A DNA stretch of 64,000 bases, taken from the NCBI GenBank assembly GCA_037126765.1, contig JBBCBC010000033.1, positions 10,926,085 through 10,990,084 on the forward strand, written 5' to 3'. Origin of the DNA: Stenogyne calaminthoides. Lineage: Eukaryota > Streptophyta > Magnoliopsida > Lamiales > Lamiaceae. Under the pieces are notes generated by a model that was given only the letters and a program-made list of their open reading frames with translations, ran no database searches and had not been told where the DNA came from. Shown here piece after piece: positions 34,139 through 45,550 of this stretch. The position numbers and the translations under genes are program-made. How positions within the stretch are numbered: position 1 is the stretch's first letter; each line of letters starts with the position of its first letter.

Positions 34139-35116
34139 GTTTGTGAGTATAAAATGAATATAATATAAAATATATTTATTTTTGTATTAAATAAATTATA
34201 AAAAAATATTTTACTTATAATAATAATAAGAATCTTTTTTTTATTTTTAAATATTTTTTTTTATTTAGATGCAACGCACGATTTATGATCATATTTTGCT
34301 TTTACAATAAGGCATGGGAAATGGGTGACGCTCCAACTGCTTAAAAAAATTACACTGTAAAATAATGCAAATTTAAAGGTATTTTTTTCTTATAATTTTA
34401 AATTATTTCCTTCTAAACCACTTTGATTGTCACCTATTATCGTCTTCCCAATTTTCATTGCATGTCAAAATTTTTAAATTGTCCCATTTAGTTACTCTGA
34501 ACATGATAACATATAATTACCCATGATTGAAATTGATCTCCTTAAGAAAGTCCAAGATTTTTAATAATTGACTATAATTCTTATTAATAATCACACCAAT
34601 ATATATCATTAGTCAAAATTATCTTTCTAAGATATAAAAGAGAGTCTAATATCTGATGATGACAGTGTCATTCACGAAATCAACACTCTTTGTCCTAAGT
34701 TAGTCTCAATTAGTATTTTCTTTTAAAAATATGGGTACTAAACTTCGTCACAACCAACCCGTCGTTTTACAATCCAAGGTCTAATGTCAATTGTACATGC
34801 AACTAATTCATAGTAATTGGACTCAATGATGGACCTACATGTCCTATGTTGGGATCACATGCCCCCATATTTTTTTAAGTATATGTTATATATTTTTTAA
34901 TTATTAGGAGTAATACTTATATTATATGTATATAATGACTTAAATGAGTTTTTAAAAGTGTTATAATTAGTTAATCATACAAATATTTCATCTAAAAAAT
35001 TTTGTAGATCTGTTATATATATGCACTATCACTATTTAAAAAATTAAATATTTTTAAGATAGTAATAGTGTATAATTGTATATGCATAATAGTGACACTG
35101 AAAAAATAAAATTCAC

Positions 35117-35132
35117 GTGAACCCGGGTTCAC
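35117..35132. repeat. Perfect 16-bp palindrome
   Basis: GTGAACCCGGGTTCAC is self-complementary over all 16 bases in a very AT-rich region. Confidence 0.9.
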
Positions 35133-35478
35133 AGGAAAATCTACTTATTATATTATTTATTTTTGTGCCCCATCATGAAAGTTTTATGGATCCGTTCATG
35201 ATTGAACTAATCAATTTAAATATTATATCCTAAAAAAGAATCATACAAATAAGTAAACAAATCGAGTTTTATCACAACCAACATAGTGTCATTTTATAAT
35301 TCAACTAATAACGTCAACTAATAATTTAATTAAAAAATATTCAACTAACAATTTAAGTCTAATGTCAATAGCTCATGCAACTAATTTATGGTAATTGGAC
35401 TAATCAATTTAAATCCAATATCATGTAATATTATCATACAAATAAGTATATAAATTATACATTTTCATATATACAATA

Positions 35479-35772
35479 CTTCTCGTTTTTTTTAAATTGC
35501 TCAAAATCCAAAAAGTCCATCTTTTATTACATACTCAAAATAGCAATAAAGTAACTATACAGTTCATACTACCCCTTACAAACATCACTAAATTACATCA
35601 CATGTCACTAATAATTACATACAAAATTAATTTATTTTTTGTCTTATTCACTAAAATTGACAAAATACTCTTATCAAAAAGCTATTTTATTACCTTCAAA
35701 TATTAATAAAGAATTTCCTAATCAAATCCGCGTCAAAATTAAGTGAGCAATATAAAAAAAAGATGGAAGGAG
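35479..35772. mobile_element. Stowaway-like MITE
   Basis: The left end TA|CTTCTCGTTTTTTTTAAATT and the inverted right end TA|CTCCTTCCATCTTTTTTTTA form imperfect terminal repeats flanked by TA. Both sides share TTGCTCA just inside. The interior of about 294 bp is AT-rich. Confidence 0.65.
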
Positions 35773-36010
35773 TAACTGGTATTTTTTTTAAATATATCCA
35801 TATCAACTACAAAACATAACATTTTATATTATTAATCATTAATGTGTCACTTTTAAAATTTTATGATAAATTTGTAATAATTTTTTGTTGAATTTTCTTA
35901 TTTTTTGGTATAATATTTTGTTATTATATATGTATAAATAGATCTAGTTCAAAAATTCAAAAATAATATTAATAATTTAGAAATATTCAAAAAATAATTA
36001 ATATATATAT

Positions 36011-36087
36011 GGTAGATATGGGGAATTGAACCTTATAATCTTGCATACAAAGAAGATAAAAAATATTTGTTATACCATTTGAGTTAC
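36011..36087 (-). repeat. tRNA-like sequence, probable SINE head remnant
   Basis: On the minus strand an A-box-like TAACTCAAATGG (36076-36087) is followed by a B-box-like GGTTCAATTCC (36022-36032) at tRNA spacing. The CTTTGTATGCAAGA phrase between them resembles plant tRNA-derived SINEs. The clover fold is not convincing, so it is not called as a functional tRNA. Confidence 0.5.
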
Positions 36088-36929
36088 ATCAAATTTGTTA
36101 TGATGATTAAAATTTTATTAAAAAATTATAACAATTTTTTGGCCTAACTTTTGGCCCAACAAAATTGTTATTAGATATGTATAGATTATTAACATACTAT
36201 ATTACCGTCTAGCCTTCGTTAACTTAGTTTACTCAAAATTAACCCCAAATTATACACCCACATTCGACCAAAAATTCATTGAAGAAATAATCCAAAACAT
36301 TACCAAATTTGAAAATTGTAATTCAAATGTTGACTCAAAAACTAGACCTGAAAATGAAATTGAACAAATCTGAAAATTAAAACCATGTTGTTTACATCCT
36401 GACATTAGACCAAAAATCAATTCTGATAAAATACTATGTTCGGCTTTAATAAGTCGAAAATTATTGTGAAATTCAACAAAAATCATTGTTAAATTCGACT
36501 AAAATCACCCAAAAAATATAATTAATCGAAAGCACAATTCTTTCTCGACAAAAGAAGGCCGAATATATGGTACCTTTTCGACATTAGTTTTTCGAGCAGT
36601 GGAATTTAAAAGGGGAAAAAAAGAGGAGAAGGAGGGGAGAACTGGACGGTGGAAGAAATATGCACAAGCGGTGGCGCGCATATGGAGAAGCGTAGACATC
36701 GGTGACATCTTCAGGATGAAATATCTGTTCTCCTTACTTACCGGAGCAGACTGCCGACGGCGATAGGAGTGACTATTATATTATTTTATATTTCAGAGAA
36801 TGAAAGAGATTAGGGGTGTATAATCGTGTGTTAGATTAAGATCAAGGGTACAAGAGTCAGAAGTTGCTAGGCCGACGGATTCTGGCCGCTTAGCGCCTAG
36901 ACCGCCTAGACGGATTTTTTATTACCGAG

Positions 36930-38427
36930 TGTTGGTTTTAAAAAAATAAAAAATTAAATGGGTGATGGTAAGGCTCAGATTGAAATGAGTAATCCATTGG
37001 TAAAAGGGTGATGATAAGGCTCAGATTGACTTGTTTTGACCAAGAGATTACACTAGTGCATTCTTATGCGATGAAGCGGACCTACAGAGAAGATAAATTT
37101 TTCCGTACTGACTTAAGAGATGAAAAGTTAGACCTCAGTGGTTATTGATTTCTTAATCTCTATCTCTTAAATAGGATTGTGTGTAATTAATATTTATTGC
37201 TTTGATCTATGTTGGGTAGAGAATCAGAGAGCGATTCGATACTTTGTATTTTAAGGAATATTATTAGTTACATGACAATTGATAAGATTTAATACAGAGA
37301 ATCGTGTATAAGGAGAGTCTTGTTTGATTTGTCCCCTTAGTGGGCTCAAAAGTTTTATTATACCTAATCATGCATGTGGATTAAGTTCCGATATGGACAA
37401 TAATGTTGAGTTGTCCTTACTCCAAGGAAAAGATATTAATAAATTTAATTTTTTTAGTGGCTTAATTAATTAATGGACTAAATAATCTTAAACATGAAAA
37501 ATAATAATCGGGAGTCATATTACTATAATATGACTTAAGATGGATAGTGCAATATTAATTTTATAATGGAATAAATTAATATTAATGGACTGAATAATAT
37601 TATGACTCAATATTGTAATTCAGAGCTCATTGAGAGATTCAATCTTAATTCTCCTAAAGGCCCCCAGGTAGCCCAATATAAGTCCATTAACGAAAAGGTG
37701 ATTAAAAAAAAATTGTTGCTATTTTTTCCTATTTTTTCGAAAAATATAAGAAAAGAAAGAAATATATTTTCTTGGAAAGATATTATGGAAGATAAGTATT
37801 CTTGGAATACAAGATTATCTCATAAATTCAAGAATCTTTAACTTTGACTTTTCTTATGGATTTTTTCGAAAATTACTTATAAATTAGGAGGAAGATTTTT
37901 GTGGATACTTATTTATGAAAAAAAAAATATATTGGATATATTCAAGATTACTTCTTGGACCAGAAATACAGATCTTTCAATATCTAATTATTGGGCCAAT
38001 TTTCGACCATCCTATGCTTATAAATAGGGGATGAATTTTTCATCCCCAACACAATTCCAGTCTTGGAAAAATTAGAAATCCATAAAGGTGGTGCAATAAA
38101 TATATTTTTATTTCTCTTTGTTAAATTGTTCGTGAGGATTTCCCACCTGATCAACGAGCAAGGATTTGGGAATACTTGAGAAGACACTTGGGTTGGTTTG
38201 TTGGAAGTTTATTCCTACTTCTCAACGGTTGTCTCTCCGAGGGTAAGATTCATGTAATCTCCTAGATTCCGCATGTGTAGGATTTTACATGAATTAATTT
38301 GTACGCATGTACGTTGTTGGTGATTATTATTTTAATTAATAGATTAATTCATGCTAATAATAAATATTTATTTAAATTTGTATTTAAAGTTCATCCCAAA
38401 TAGATCCGGGCAAAACGTTCTCCAACA
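36930..38427 (+). mobile_element. Solo LTR of the C1 copia family, 5' part shortened
   Basis: It ends TCTCCAACA and carries the family's landmarks in order, including GACCAAGAGATTACACTAGTGC, TAATAATGTTGAG and CTTATAAATAGGGG (about 38019). The first approximately 250 bp of the LTR is replaced by a short AT stretch after TGTTGG. TTACC occurs at 36922-36926 and at 38428-38432, a possible target duplication, with three extra bases (GAG) on the left. Confidence 0.78.
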
Positions 38428-38609
38428 TTACCAAATTGGAAATCAACGGAGATAAGAAGGTGTACAGAAGATACCGGTGTTCAACCACAGACAAATCCCC
38501 CGCCGACCAACAGGAGAGATCTACGACAATGTGGCAGGCGGAATTTGATTTGGTAAATAAGCGATATTATTAAATTTAAAAGAAAAATAAATAAGACAAA
38601 TGGAGAGGT

Positions 38610-40309
38610 TGTTGGGGTTATACTGGAAAGTATGTTTTTTACTTTGTATAACCAAACTGGATTTCTTATTTATTTACTGAAATAAATTATTTATCATTGT
38701 TGCATTAAATATGATTGAATGTTATATATATTTGTTGCAAACATGTTCAATAAATAGTACGTGTTACATTGTAGTTAATTTGGTGATACTAGATCACGGA
38801 AGATCAAATTAATAGTTCCTCGTAACTAAGTACAAATTCACAACCTAGATGGAAATGAACAATCCATTGTGAAAGGCTGAAGTGTAGATTGACTTGTCTT
38901 GACCAAGAGATTACACTAGTGCATTATGATGCGCTGAATATGACCTACAGGAGGATAAATTCTTCAGTACTGAATATAGAAGAATTAGACCTCAGTGATT
39001 CGTTATTTTTAATCTCCGTTCCTTAAATAGGATCGTGTGAAATTAATAACTATTGCTTTGACTTATGATGGGAAGAGAATCAACGCGATTCGATACCTTA
39101 TATCTTGGGCAATATTATTAGTTACATGACGATTGCTAAGATTTAATACGGAGAATCGTGTGCAAGTACGACTTGCTTGATTTGTCCTCTTGGTAGGCTC
39201 AAAAGTTTTATCATACCAAATCTTGCAAGTGAAAATTTATTTTCGGTATGGATAATAATGTTGAGCTGTCTTTACTCCAAAGACAAATATATTAATTAAT
39301 ATAAAACTTGTTCAGTGACTTAATTAATTAGTGGACTAGATAATCTTAAACACGGAAAATAATAACCGGGAGTCATATTATTGTAGCATCGTAATATGGA
39401 TTAAGATGGATAATTCAATATTAATTTTATAGTGGAGTAAATTAATATTAATGGGCTTGAATAATATTTTGGCTTAATATTAAAGTTTCATAGTCCATTG
39501 GAGGTCCAATCTTAATTCTCTTAAAGGCCCTTCAAATAGCCCAATTGAAGTCCAATTAATGAAAATGAGAAGAAAATATTATTGCCTATTTTTTCATGAT
39601 AATTTTTGAAAATTATGAGTAGGAGAGAGAAAAGATTTTCTTGATTTTCTTGGAAAGATTTTATGGAATAAGTATTCTTGAGATATAAGTTTATCCCATA
39701 AATTCAAGAAAGGTAAAAGATTTTATTCCTTCCCTACACATAATGATATTTTCGAAAACTATGGCTAATAAGGAGAATAAAATTTTGTTGGTAGATATTT
39801 TAGGAAATAGAATATATTGGATATATTCAAGATTGTATCTTGAGGAAGAAGCAAAGAAATTTCCCAAAGACCTAACTAGGTCAAATTTTCGTCCCCCCTA
39901 GTCCTATAAATAGGGGATGAATTTTTCATCCCGAAGACAATTCCATGTGTTGGAAAAATTAGAAATCCACAAAGGTGGTGGCAAATATTTTATTTTCTCC
40001 TTTGTTAAAATCGTTCATGAGAATCCTTCCACCAGATTACGTTCGTGGACGTGGAACATATTTGAGAAGACACTTTGGGTTGATCCTTCGCCTCAACGGT
40101 TGTCTCTACAAGAGGTATGTAATCTCGTAACTCCTAGATTCCGCATGCTTAGGATTTACGTGGATTACGTGCACGCATGTTGCTAATTGCTTGTTTAATT
40201 ATTATGTTGAATTGATTTAGGATTAATTCATGTTAGTAATTAATCGAATAATTTAAATATGTATTTAAATACACCTCAAATAGATCCGGACACCCCGTAT
40301 TTCCCAACA
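38610..40309 (+). repeat. C1a 5' LTR
   Basis: It runs from TGTTGGGGTTATACTGG to GTATTTCCCAACA. A TATA box (CTATAAATAGGGG) is at 39904-39916. It is highly similar to the 3' LTR at 45551-46852 over the shared part, differing by scattered substitutions. Confidence 0.93.
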
Positions 40310-40311
40310 AC

Positions 40312-40323
40312 TGGTATCAGAGC
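40312..40323 (+). other. C1a primer-binding site
   Basis: TGGTATCAGAGC, two bases after the LTR end, is the initiator Met tRNA type primer-binding site. Confidence 0.95.
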
Positions 40324-41739
40324 TTTGGTTTCGAGATCTGTCTTTTAAATTGTTATTTAAATTATGTTGGCCATTAAATTGAAAATTGGATATTAGAATT
40401 GCTAGATCTGTTTTGCAGGTATCCAATTGTCATGGTATTTATTGTGTTTAATTATTTCATGCGTATGAATGATTTTAATTCGACATGTTCGAATTTATTT
40501 TTCTCGTGAGAAAATCCACGAGTAGATTAGGCTATTTGATTTGTTCAATGTAATAGACTAGTCTAGATTTAAGGTTTATTTATTTTCTTGTTAAATAAAT
40601 TGTAACCTGATCGAAGATGAAGACGGAGACGAGGAGTTAAAACGGACCCAGAACCGTCTGACGGGCGACGCGGCATTCTGGCGAAACGCGTGCAAGGGAG
40701 GCACGCTACGCGCAGTATATCGCTAAGCGCCAAGACGGCATGCGCCTTGGCGAAGGCGGGGTCGACCTCGACTTATATAAGGCGAAGACGGGCGGAGCGA
40801 CGGGAGCGGAAGGCACCGTGCGTGGATGGGCGGAATGGAATGGGCAGGCGCACGCGTATGTGCGAGACAGCGCCTGAGACGCACGCCTAATACTGTCGAA
40901 ATGCCGCCGAGGGCCGCCGAAGTTTCGCTAAGCGACGTCTTGTTGGGCTCTTGACAGCAGCGCGGTTCAGTTCGGGTGCAAAGCGCACCCGACCCGCAAA
41001 GTTTGGTCGATACAAGTTCGAGTGGGAGAAATTCAAGACGATGTTTCTTCAAAATCAAGACAATGAAAATCAAACCATGACAGTTGGATAATTTGTGTCC
41101 AATGTGTTTATTTTATGCTTTGCTTGATTTGTTGTTGTATTTTCTTATGCTTTATTTAATTTTTTTTAAATATGTTTGCATGAGAATTGTTCAATGAAAT
41201 ATCTCAAGTTCAAAAAATTACTAAGTATGTTTTATAAAATTAATTTGGTTTTGAATCAAATTAATTTGACCTCCATGATTTATTTATTTGTGAATTCTCT
41301 TGGAGAAATTCCCCAAGGAATGAAAAAAAAGCTTTTCACATGAATAAATTCTCAAAATGATGATTGTGAATTATTACTAGTGGCGACGATGACCCTCCCA
41401 AGAGGCTCGTTCAAAATGAAATAATAAATCTATATTTAATCATGGTTATTACTTAGGTATAAAATTGATATGCATATACTTCACCGAAGTCCCTGTCAAT
41501 TTTATATTGGTCAAGTGGGAGCCAACTATTAATTTTTTAAATTAAAGGTTTGTAACCTGCTTAAATATGATTTAAATGATGACCCACCCACGTGGCTCAT
41601 TTAAACTATTTCAAGATGTTGGCTGATACATGTTCATATTTTTTTTGAGATTTTAGTATGATTCATGTGATCGAATTATGTGATTTTCTTTGTGTTGATC
41701 CGGATATTGACACAAGATGTGTGTTTATTTCAGTTCATC
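40324..41739 (+). other. C1a leader between PBS and gag, with a GC-rich island
   Basis: The leader is mostly AT-rich, but about 40615-40990 is strikingly GC-rich, with repeated GCG/CGC words (GGGCGACGCGGCATTC, CGCCTTGGCGAAGGCGGGG). No coding frame with recognisable domains was found. An acceptor-like TTTATTTCAG sits just before the gag ATG at 41740, so the leader may be spliced (inference). Confidence 0.6.
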
Positions 41740-42390
41740 ATGTCGCAACCTTTTAATCCACTGTTAATATACTTAAAGTCAATAGAATTGTATAGGAAAC
41801 TATGTTGATTGGAAACGAAAAGTTATGATTGTCCTAACTGCACAAAAACACAAGTGGATTCTTGACACACAAAAAACCAGATGAGCCAACTGACGAGTAA
41901 AAAACGCGGGGCTCGTCAGATCACCTTGCGAGAGATGTTTTCGTTGAAAATGGTGGAGGACATCCCCGTAAGGGATTATGTCCTCAAAATTGATGGCCAA
42001 TCTGAACAAACTTGAGGTTCTGGGTGCAGATTATGATCTGGAGACCCAGATCGATTTGGTACTCCACTCCCTGCCCAAAAGTTTTGAGCATTTTGGCTTC
42101 ACTAGCTATTTTGTTGCAAGTTTTGGTCTCGGCAGAGATATTGATGGGGCACCAAACTCAAGCTTTGACGACAAGAGGTCCGTCTTCATCTTCTGGGCCA
42201 AGGGAAGGCAAGAAGAAGAAGAGGACCAAAAGCCATAAGCAATCAAACTCAACTGTTGCCAAGGGCAATGGTAAGATGAGGAATGCTGGTGGTGTCAAGG
42301 AAAATCCAAAGGGGAAGTGCTTTAACTGCGGAAGGACAATGGAGGTTTGCCTATTCCAAGCCCAAAAGGGTCAGAAAGAAAGGTAATTCT
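41740..42390 (+). pseudogene. C1a gag, broken
   Basis: ATG at 41740 opens MSQPFNPLL, a typical start of gag in this group. Stops and a shifted frame follow within 80 bp. The core frame resumes near 41978 (LMANLNKLEVLGADYDLETQ, VLHSLPKSFEHF). The zinc knuckle starts normally (GKCFNCGR near 42318), but the rest of the C-C-H-C motif is lost. Confidence 0.78.
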
Positions 42391-43880
42391 CACGCACTAG
42401 TTGTTGAAACTTTTTTAGCGGCGTATAGTTCTCATCTGTGGGTAGTTGATACGGGATTCACTGATCATGTTTGCTTCACGGGTTCAAACGGACCCGACAG
42501 CTTAGTGAGAGTGAGATCCTCATCACGTTAGGCGATGCTACGAGAGTGGCAGCTGAAGCAGTGGGAGACGTGCACCTGTCTTTTGAAGACATAAGTTTAG
42601 TTATAAGAGATGTTCTTTATGTTCCTATTTTTCGGAAAAAACTTTTTTCTGTTTCTAAACTAATTTCTGATGGATATTCTGTTCATTTTAATAAGCATGT
42701 TACTGTGTCATGGAACTTTACGAAACAATCTCTATACTATTAACTGTGCACACCACTCACAAAATGCATCCTATAACACATCTACCGTTTCGAGCACTAA
42801 AAGAAAACGTTCGACTAACATGAACGAGACACTTATTTAGCATCTAAGATTATGTCATATTAATCCGAATAGGATCCAAAGGTTGGTCCAAGATGGTTTA
42901 TTGGAGTCCCTCCGGATTGAACCATTCCCGACCTGCGAATCATGTTTGGAGGGTAAAATGACCAAGAGGGCATTTGGAGCCAAGGGGCTTAGAGCTAAAG
43001 AAGTGATGAAAATCATTCACACTAACGTGTGTGGTCCAATGCAAATCAAAGCTAGAGGAGGCTACGAGTATTTCGTTATATTTATCGATGATTACTCACA
43101 CTATGGATACATTTTCCTAATGAAGCATAAATCTGAGACATTTGACAAATTCAAAGAATTTAAGGCTCAAGCAGAGAATCATAAGGAAATGAGTATCAAG
43201 TTGCTACGATCTGATCGTGGAGGCGAATACCTCAGCGATGAATTTTTGAACTACCTGTCAGATGAAGGGATTGCATCCCAGTTGACTGTACCCGGTACCC
43301 TTCAACAAATCGGGGTTGCAGAATGAAGAAACAAAACACTTTTAGAAATGGTCAGGTCAATGATGAGTTATGCGGATTTACCAAAATCGTTCTGGGGTTA
43401 CGCCTTGGAAACATCAGCTTACATTCTAAACCTAATACCATCCAAATCGGTTCCCAAAACCCCTAGAGAATGGACAGGGCGCAAGCCCAACTTGGGACAC
43501 ATGAGGATCTGGGGGTGTCGGACACACGTGTTGGATAAGGAAGCTGGTAAATTGGATGCACTTTCAGAATTAAGGTTGTTCATAGGATACCCCGAAGGAA
43601 CTAAAGGATGCATGTTCTATGGTCCCGAAGATCAAAAGGTCGTAATCAGTAAGAACTTTAAATTTTTGAAGGAAGACTATATGAACGATAGAAAGCTTAG
43701 AAGTGAGATTATCTTAGAAGAACTTAGAGGGCCAACTCCTTTGCCGACTTTACAATTCGATATACCAACCGTCACACATACACAACCAGAACCTCGTCAC
43801 AATGGGAGGATTGATAGACAACCCGAGCAATTCTTGTGAATAGGAGAGTCTTTGGACTTGGTCTCCGGAGAAGAATCAGA
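42391..43880 (+). pseudogene. C1a protease and integrase, broken
   Basis: The protease shows HLWVVDTGFTDHVCF near 42440, with DTG in place of the usual DSG. The integrase zinc part with CESCLEGKMTKRAF is at about 42925. The catalytic core follows with IHTNVCGP, where the usual first Asp is Asn, then IFIDDYSHYGYIFLM and LLRSDRGGEYLSDEF, which holds the second Asp. A stop near 43324 replaces the region with the last Glu. The frame resumes at 43348 with MVRSMMSYADLPKSFWGYAL and runs through a GKRRPNLGHMRIWGC-type C-terminus. Confidence 0.85.
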
Positions 43881-45400
43881 CCCATGATCGTACAATGAGG
43901 CGATCCAAGACAAGGATGCAGAATCTTGGCAAACTGCAATGGAAGCCGAAATGGGTTCAATGGATCACAATAAAGTGTGGGAGCTAGTCGAACCACTTAA
44001 TGAGGTGAAACCCATTGGATGCAAGTGGGTGCACAAGAGAAAGAGGGGACCGGACAGGAAGGTGAAGACCTTTAAAGCAAGACTAGTGGCGGAAGGGTAC
44101 ATTCAGAAAAAAGTGATCGACTATGAGGAAATCTTTTCGCCCGTAGCCATGCTCAAGTCCATCCGCATTCTCTTGTCGATTGCTGCACACCTAGATTTTG
44201 AGATCTGACAAATAGATGTCAAGACGGCTTTTCTTAACGTAAGTCTTGACGAGGAAATCTATAAGCAACAACCCGAAGGCTTCATTGAAAAAGGCCAAGA
44301 GCATCTGGTTTGCAAGCTAAAGAAGTCCATTTATGGACTGAACGCATCCCGTGCTTGGAATCAATGGTTTGATCAGGTTATAAAATCCTACGATTTTGAT
44401 CAAAACAATTTCGAAAGTTGTGTTTATAAAAAGCGTGATGGAACTACCTTGGTATTCTTAATACTATACGTAGACGACATTCTACTAATTGGGAACGATG
44501 TAAAGGTGTTGTCAGACGTAAGGGCATGACTGTCGAAACAGTTTGATATGAAGGACTTAGGAGAAGCTGGTCACGTCCTAGAGATCAAGATCACACGAGA
44601 TCGCAGGAAAATAATGATTGGCCTCTCACAAGCTTCATACATAGATACCGTTTTGAAGCGATTCAGCATGCAAGATTCCAAGAAAGGCTTTGTGTCTTTT
44701 AGACACGAAATTCATCTATCCAAGGAGATGTGTCCCAAGACACAAGAGGAGATAGATGACGTTATGCTTCGGTTGTAGGAAGCCTCATGTATGCAATGTT
44801 GTGCACGAGACCAGATATCTGCTTTGTCGTAGGCATGGTAACAAGATATCAAAGCAACCCAGGGAAAGAGCATTGGACTGCAATTAAAAATATTCTGAAG
44901 TATCTGAAGAGGACACGGGACCGAATGTTGGTTTATCAGTCAGACAGTCTGATCCCCATCGGTTACACGGACTCAAATTTCCAATCAGACATAGACTATA
45001 GAAAGTTAACCTCGGGTATTGTGTTTTGCATGGGGGGATGAGCCATGAAATGGAGAAGCGTTAATCATAATTATATCAAAGATTCTACCATGGAAGCCGA
45101 ATATGTAGCTGCTTGTGAAGCAGCGAAAGAAACAGTTTGGCTCAAGAACTTCCTAGTGGACTTGGACGTTGTTCCAAATTTGCCCAGCACAATCACGGTT
45201 TACTGTGATAATGCCGGAGTAGTTGCAAATTCAAGGGAACCGAGAGCCCACAAGGCCAACAAACACATAGAAAGAAAACACCATCTTATACGAGAAATCG
45301 TTAAGAGAAGAGACATAGAGGTGGCAAAGATTACATAAAGACAACCTAGCAGATCCATTCACAAAGGGTCTGCCTCAGAATACATTCGAGAGACATGTGG
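43881..45400 (+). pseudogene. C1a reverse transcriptase and RNase H, broken
   Basis: RT begins WQTAMEAEMGSMDHNKVWEL and runs through KPIGCKWVHKRKRGPD. A TGA near 44206 precedes QIDVKTAFLNVSLDEEIY. The catalytic YVDDILLIGND is intact at about 44468-44500. Further stops occur at about 44527 and 44776. RNase H follows with MYAMLCTRPDICFVVGM, TDSNFQSD, MEAEYVAACEAAKE and DNAGVVANSREP. The terminal TKGLPQ tail is near 45366, in another frame. At least four stops or frame breaks are present. Confidence 0.88.
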
Positions 45401-45539
45401 AAGGAATGAATGTCAAGAGCATTGCCAATATGCTTTGAGTATAAGTGGGAGATATATTATTAGGTTCGTGTAGGTGACATTAGATGTCACATAGTACACG
45501 AGACGTGTTGTAGTATACTTAAAAGCAGACTTTGAGTAT

Positions 45540-45550
45540 AAGTGGGAGAT
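45540..45550 (+). other. C1a polypurine tract
   Basis: AAGTGGGAGAT lies immediately before the 3' LTR. A similar phrase 100 bp upstream (about 45445) may be a duplicated copy. Confidence 0.88.

Larger units (their letters stand above)
33964..36929. other. AT-rich intergenic spacer with small element remnants
   Basis: No protein-coding gene is convincing. It contains a Helitron-like 3' terminus, a palindrome, a MITE and a tRNA-like SINE head, listed separately. The stretch just before 36930 (GCTTAGCGCCTAGACCGCCTAG) is a short GC-richer phrase of unknown origin. Confidence 0.45.

Noticed and set aside
36011..36087. Functional tRNA gene
   Set aside because: The acceptor and anticodon stems do not pair well; better read as a SINE head or tRNA-derived remnant.
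36250..36708. Two minus-strand ORFs upstream of the 36930 LTR
   Set aside because: No recognisable domain, AT-driven composition and no splice or start context; treated as chance ORFs.
40723..41073. 116-codon ORF in the C1a leader
   Set aside because: Long only because the GC-rich island lacks stop codons; no domain and on the wrong strand for the element.
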